NCBI GenBank assembly: GCA_012934845.2
Contig: WNNJ02001646.1
Coordinates: forward strand, 1 to 64,000
DNA from: Pomphorhynchus laevis
Lineage: Eukaryota; Acanthocephala; Palaeacanthocephala; Echinorhynchida; Pomphorhynchidae
Direction of reading: 5' to 3'
DNA: 64,000 nt
Shown: positions 61,120 to 64,000 of the stretch, piece by piece
Position numbering within the stretch: the first letter of the stretch is position 1
Layout of the letters: each line of letters begins with the position of its first letter
Program-made: the position numbers and the translations under genes
The notes under the pieces: model-generated
Databases searched by the model: none
The model's input: the letters and a program-made list of their open reading frames with translations, nothing else
What the model was told of the DNA's origin: nothing

Positions 61120-62610
61120 TATGGATTGCTAATTATATATACTTATACATATATGAATCAGAATTTTTGAAATCTACCAACAAATATAAATTTACTACTA
61201 AAATTTATATATAATATATATAATTTATTTATTTTAATTAATTTTAATTAATATATATTTAAAATTTATTTATTTTAATTAATTTATTATATATATGGGT
61301 CACTTATAATGTAATTTTCTCCTAATTCTTTTTTATCGTACAAATCTAAATAGTCTTTAAGATACTTAAAATACTTTGTGAAGAACTTGACTATAGAATA
61401 TTATTAACAATTTACTAAAATACCAGGATAAAAGGTATGAGTACTTAAGAAGTTACTGAAAAAAGAATGAAAATACCGTACAAATCAAAATAATCAATAA
61501 TACAATATAATACAAGCAAATTTCAAATATGAGTCTACAAACATCTACAAGCACAAAATCTTTGAGAATACGAAGATACACTATTTTTGTGTATCGGAAA
61601 AATTCAAATCAAATCGACTTTTAGATTTAATTGATAATTTTAAGTTTATACCTATCATCATCCGCTACTATTTTTTCGAATCTTACATGACTTGTAAGAT
61701 ATTAAACATTTAGATAAACTTACTGAGCCAATAATATTTGTATTTTTGATGGAGCCATCTGCTCTTGTGACTTGTTGATCGATTTTATTAGTCTTTAAAT
61801 TATGGCGTGAGCATAATATCCTTAAATATCCATCGGTTTTATAATTATCAAGGTGTGTACGATTAACATGTTGATGCATGCAATTACTTTGATATAAGCA
61901 ATTCATAATAATATTTTATATTATATTAAAAAAGAAAAGTTTTGAAAGTAAAAACATCAATTTAGTTAAAGTTTTTCTCCAAGGCATTTTTAATCGCTGC
62001 TGAACATTGTTTCTTAAGTTGGAAATTTAAGATGAATATTTCGTTGATTCTGATGGAGATTTTAGTAGTGAGATCTGTTAAAGAACTTTCATTGGCTTTT
62101 TTCGATCCAATCCTTCAGGGTCAACATCACACATAGAATGAAATATTCCTTTTTTTATTTCTATTAAGTGCTCCCAATATTTAGCCTTATTTCTATTATG
62201 TTTATAGTCAAATGTGTTCGAGGGCTTGCTGTACCAATGACTGTGCATGCGGGTTAAAACTCATAACATCCAAGAATGTTCGCTCGGTCATCAAAGTTAA
62301 TAAGACCCTGATTGATATATATAATCTCGCCTCACGATCTCTGGTAGTTGTGATTGCATTAAATATATATATAACAGTCAGGAACAATTATCAGTACAGG
62401 TTATATCTCAACATGTTGACTTACTTGTTTTAATACCATTTCAATTGTGTATCTAATTATGTTGTGTCTAACTATTGAATGGTCACTAACTTTGCAAGAT
62501 AATGCATGTTTTGCAGTTTTGGACCTACACATGCACATTTTCTTAGTTGTGTCAATCGACCAACCGAATTAAACTGCTCATCCCGCTCGAAATTTATGGT
62601 TGCTGAAATA
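61120..62610. other. Intergenic, no gene supported
   Basis: Short open frames at 61658-61906 (minus) and 62212-62433 (plus) have no recognisable domain or convincing splice context. Nothing else seen. Confidence 0.35.
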
Positions 62611-62687
62611 AAAGCCCATATTGTCACAAACTCTTGCTCGCAGTCATGATGACGATCTTTATACAAAATCATGGATTAGGGCGGACG

Positions 62688-62778
62688 GCACTTTTGTCCA
62701 GCAAACAATTGTTTCGCGCTACATACTGTATATCTGTGTGGCGGACCGCACTTTTGTCCGACAAACAATTGTGTTTGT
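62688..62778 (+). repeat. ~35-bp direct repeat, two copies
   Basis: GCGGACGGCACTTTTGTCCA with AAACAATTGT and GCGGACCGCACTTTTGTCCG with AAACAATTGT, 55 bp apart. Confidence 0.75.
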
Positions 62779-62929
62779 CGCAATGTTTTTTAAAAATAAA
62801 GACATGACATCTGCTAATTTTTCTGATTCGCGACCAAATATGGTTAGCAGTTGTTTCCATAATGTTGCATCACCCCCTGAGGGTCATGTTGAGCCTGGAG
62901 TTTTACGAGCAGAACTTATGATATGCTCC

Positions 62930-64000
62930 GCGGTGGGATTACATTTCACCTAACTAAATTATCGCGTATTTTACAAGCAAGCGCATTTTCGTAAATGAAA
63001 ATTATGGAATTTTGAATCGAAATGAACTGCAGATTATTAGGACATATCACCAGGTTCTTTTTTTGGATCATAACATTCTTCTTACGACATTAATACCAGC
63101 AAGATCAGACATTTGTGGAGGTGTCTGTTTGGTTGGTGAACCAGTCGTGCGATGCAGCAAAATTTTGCATTGTAACCGTGTGATAATGGCTTCTAAACCG
63201 TATGGCACTTGTAGTAACGTGGATTGCACCAATTTGATTAAGTAAATATCGATGTCAAATAAATCTCCGGACTAAGCACATGTATATTGGATTTATACGA
63301 ATCGTAGGCTACTATGAAACGGAGATTTATCAAATCATTTATGAAAATTGAGCACGGTTTATTATAATACTTTAATATTTATTATTATCTACTTTATTTT
63401 ATGTATTTGATAAAAAAAGACTGATAATAAGAGAAAGAAACAAATAAATGTAAAATTAAAAATATTATACTCCTGAAAACAGGAGGATGGTATTATCAGT
63501 ATATACCATATGATGGTATTACCATCATATGTTGAATGCTCATAAGAGGTTTAAAAAAGTATAATGGAGGCTGCTTAGTACATGATTGGAGAGATTAGGA
63601 AACCTGTGAGCTACACCAGTAATTTGGTAGAACTGTCGCGCATCAGGTTTATCTTTATAGTAGAACCGCTTGGTATACAACAGTATCTTCACCCTGTTAA
63701 CATTTCTGGTAGACAACCCGAGGGACCAGATCAAGGAGATAATAAAAGAAATGAAAGTGCGGTCAAATGTAGTGGTCTACTCGAGAAACAGCAACAGATA
63801 ATTGATGACTGTCTCCTGATAGAACCGATGCACTCAATCATTGGTTGTATGAACCGAACTTCCCTTAACATACCCATGAAAACTTTGGGATTGAATTTTG
63901 CCTAACTAAATTGTCGCGGATGTTACAAGCAAGCGCTTTTTTTGTAAATGGAGATGAGAAAGTTTTGAATCGAAATGTGTCGCAGGTCTTCGGATATGTC
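62930..64000 (+). repeat. ~115-bp direct repeats 950 bp apart
   Basis: Segments at about 62936-63060 and 63887-64000 share CCTAACTAAATT, TTACAAGCAAGCGC, TTTTGAATCGAAATG and RGACATRTC-like ends, roughly 75% alike. The second runs off the window. Between them lies a LINE scrap. They could be terminal or internal repeats of an element extending beyond 64000. Confidence 0.6.
63540..63790 (-). pseudogene. LINE RT scrap, same family as 32740-34190
   Basis: Minus strand: NRVKILLYTKRFYYKDKPDA then RQFYQITGVAHRFP matches SRVEILLYTKRFFYEDDADV and CQFYPITGVPQGSIPFP of the plus-strand copy. Decayed: the PQGS motif is lost. Only the palm approach survives. Confidence 0.7.

Noticed and set aside
63012-63245. 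Plus-strand Cys-containing frame as a host gene
   Set aside because: Overlaps the direct-repeat region, no splice context or recognisable domain.

Overview
The window is AT-rich, intron-bearing DNA from an animal, most likely an invertebrate. The evidence is a nine-exon gene with GT/AG introns, CR1/L2-like LINEs, a Penelope-like (PLE) reverse transcriptase fragment, tRNA-derived SINEs, a Tc1-like transposase and long tandem arrays. The phylum cannot be fixed from the sequence alone. Only three or four stretches look like host coding DNA; almost everything else recognisable is mobile or repetitive.

Layout. 1-9.7 kb: hammerhead-like repeat, then two nested LINEs. One full-length copy (2749-7413), bracketed by a 10-bp target-site duplication, splits an older relative into 1485-2748 and 7414-9685. 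9.7-14.2 kb: a hammerhead palindrome, LINE scraps and a tandem pair of hammerhead-like repeats. 14.6-16.5 kb: two divergent host-like genes, a 318-residue acidic protein with an internal duplication (minus) and an 85-residue membrane protein (plus). 17-22.5 kb: decayed CR1-like LINE pieces, apparently split by a cluster of three PLE-type hammerheads, then another hammerhead inverted pair. 22.5-26.4 kb: two tandem copies of a retroelement C-terminal domain and a 649-codon LINE lying tail to tail. 26.7-28.1 kb: another LINE copy. 29.9-43.5 kb: one 31-bp minisatellite array cut into four blocks by LINEs and SINEs, among them a CR1-like LINE with an open 987-codon ORF2. 43.6-55 kb: a PLE fragment and palindrome, then the main host gene (44378-54727, 687 residues) with three matrin-type zinc fingers and an Arg/Ser/Tyr/Asn-rich tail. 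55.2-58.1 kb: an AT-rich satellite with a 120-bp unit. 58.1-64 kb: largely unannotated, with a hammerhead-like repeat inside a direct repeat, a broken Tc1-like transposase and LINE scraps.

The main signal is the density of hammerhead self-cleaving ribozyme motifs. One is a complete, canonical type I hammerhead (minus strand, 50930-50998) inside an intron of the zinc-finger gene, on the antisense strand. Around it are at least four further motif families. Three are arranged as inverted pairs or palindromes (9.7, 22.2-22.5 and 45.0-45.2 kb; a degenerate one at 44.0-44.2 kb). One is a PLE-type cluster at 20.3-21.0 kb. One is a dispersed ~150-bp repeat with four copies (1, 11.65, 12.05 and 60.0 kb), two of them 383 bp apart in tandem, as in animal retrozymes. 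Boundaries, clade names and the catalytic status of every ribozyme are inferences from reading by eye.
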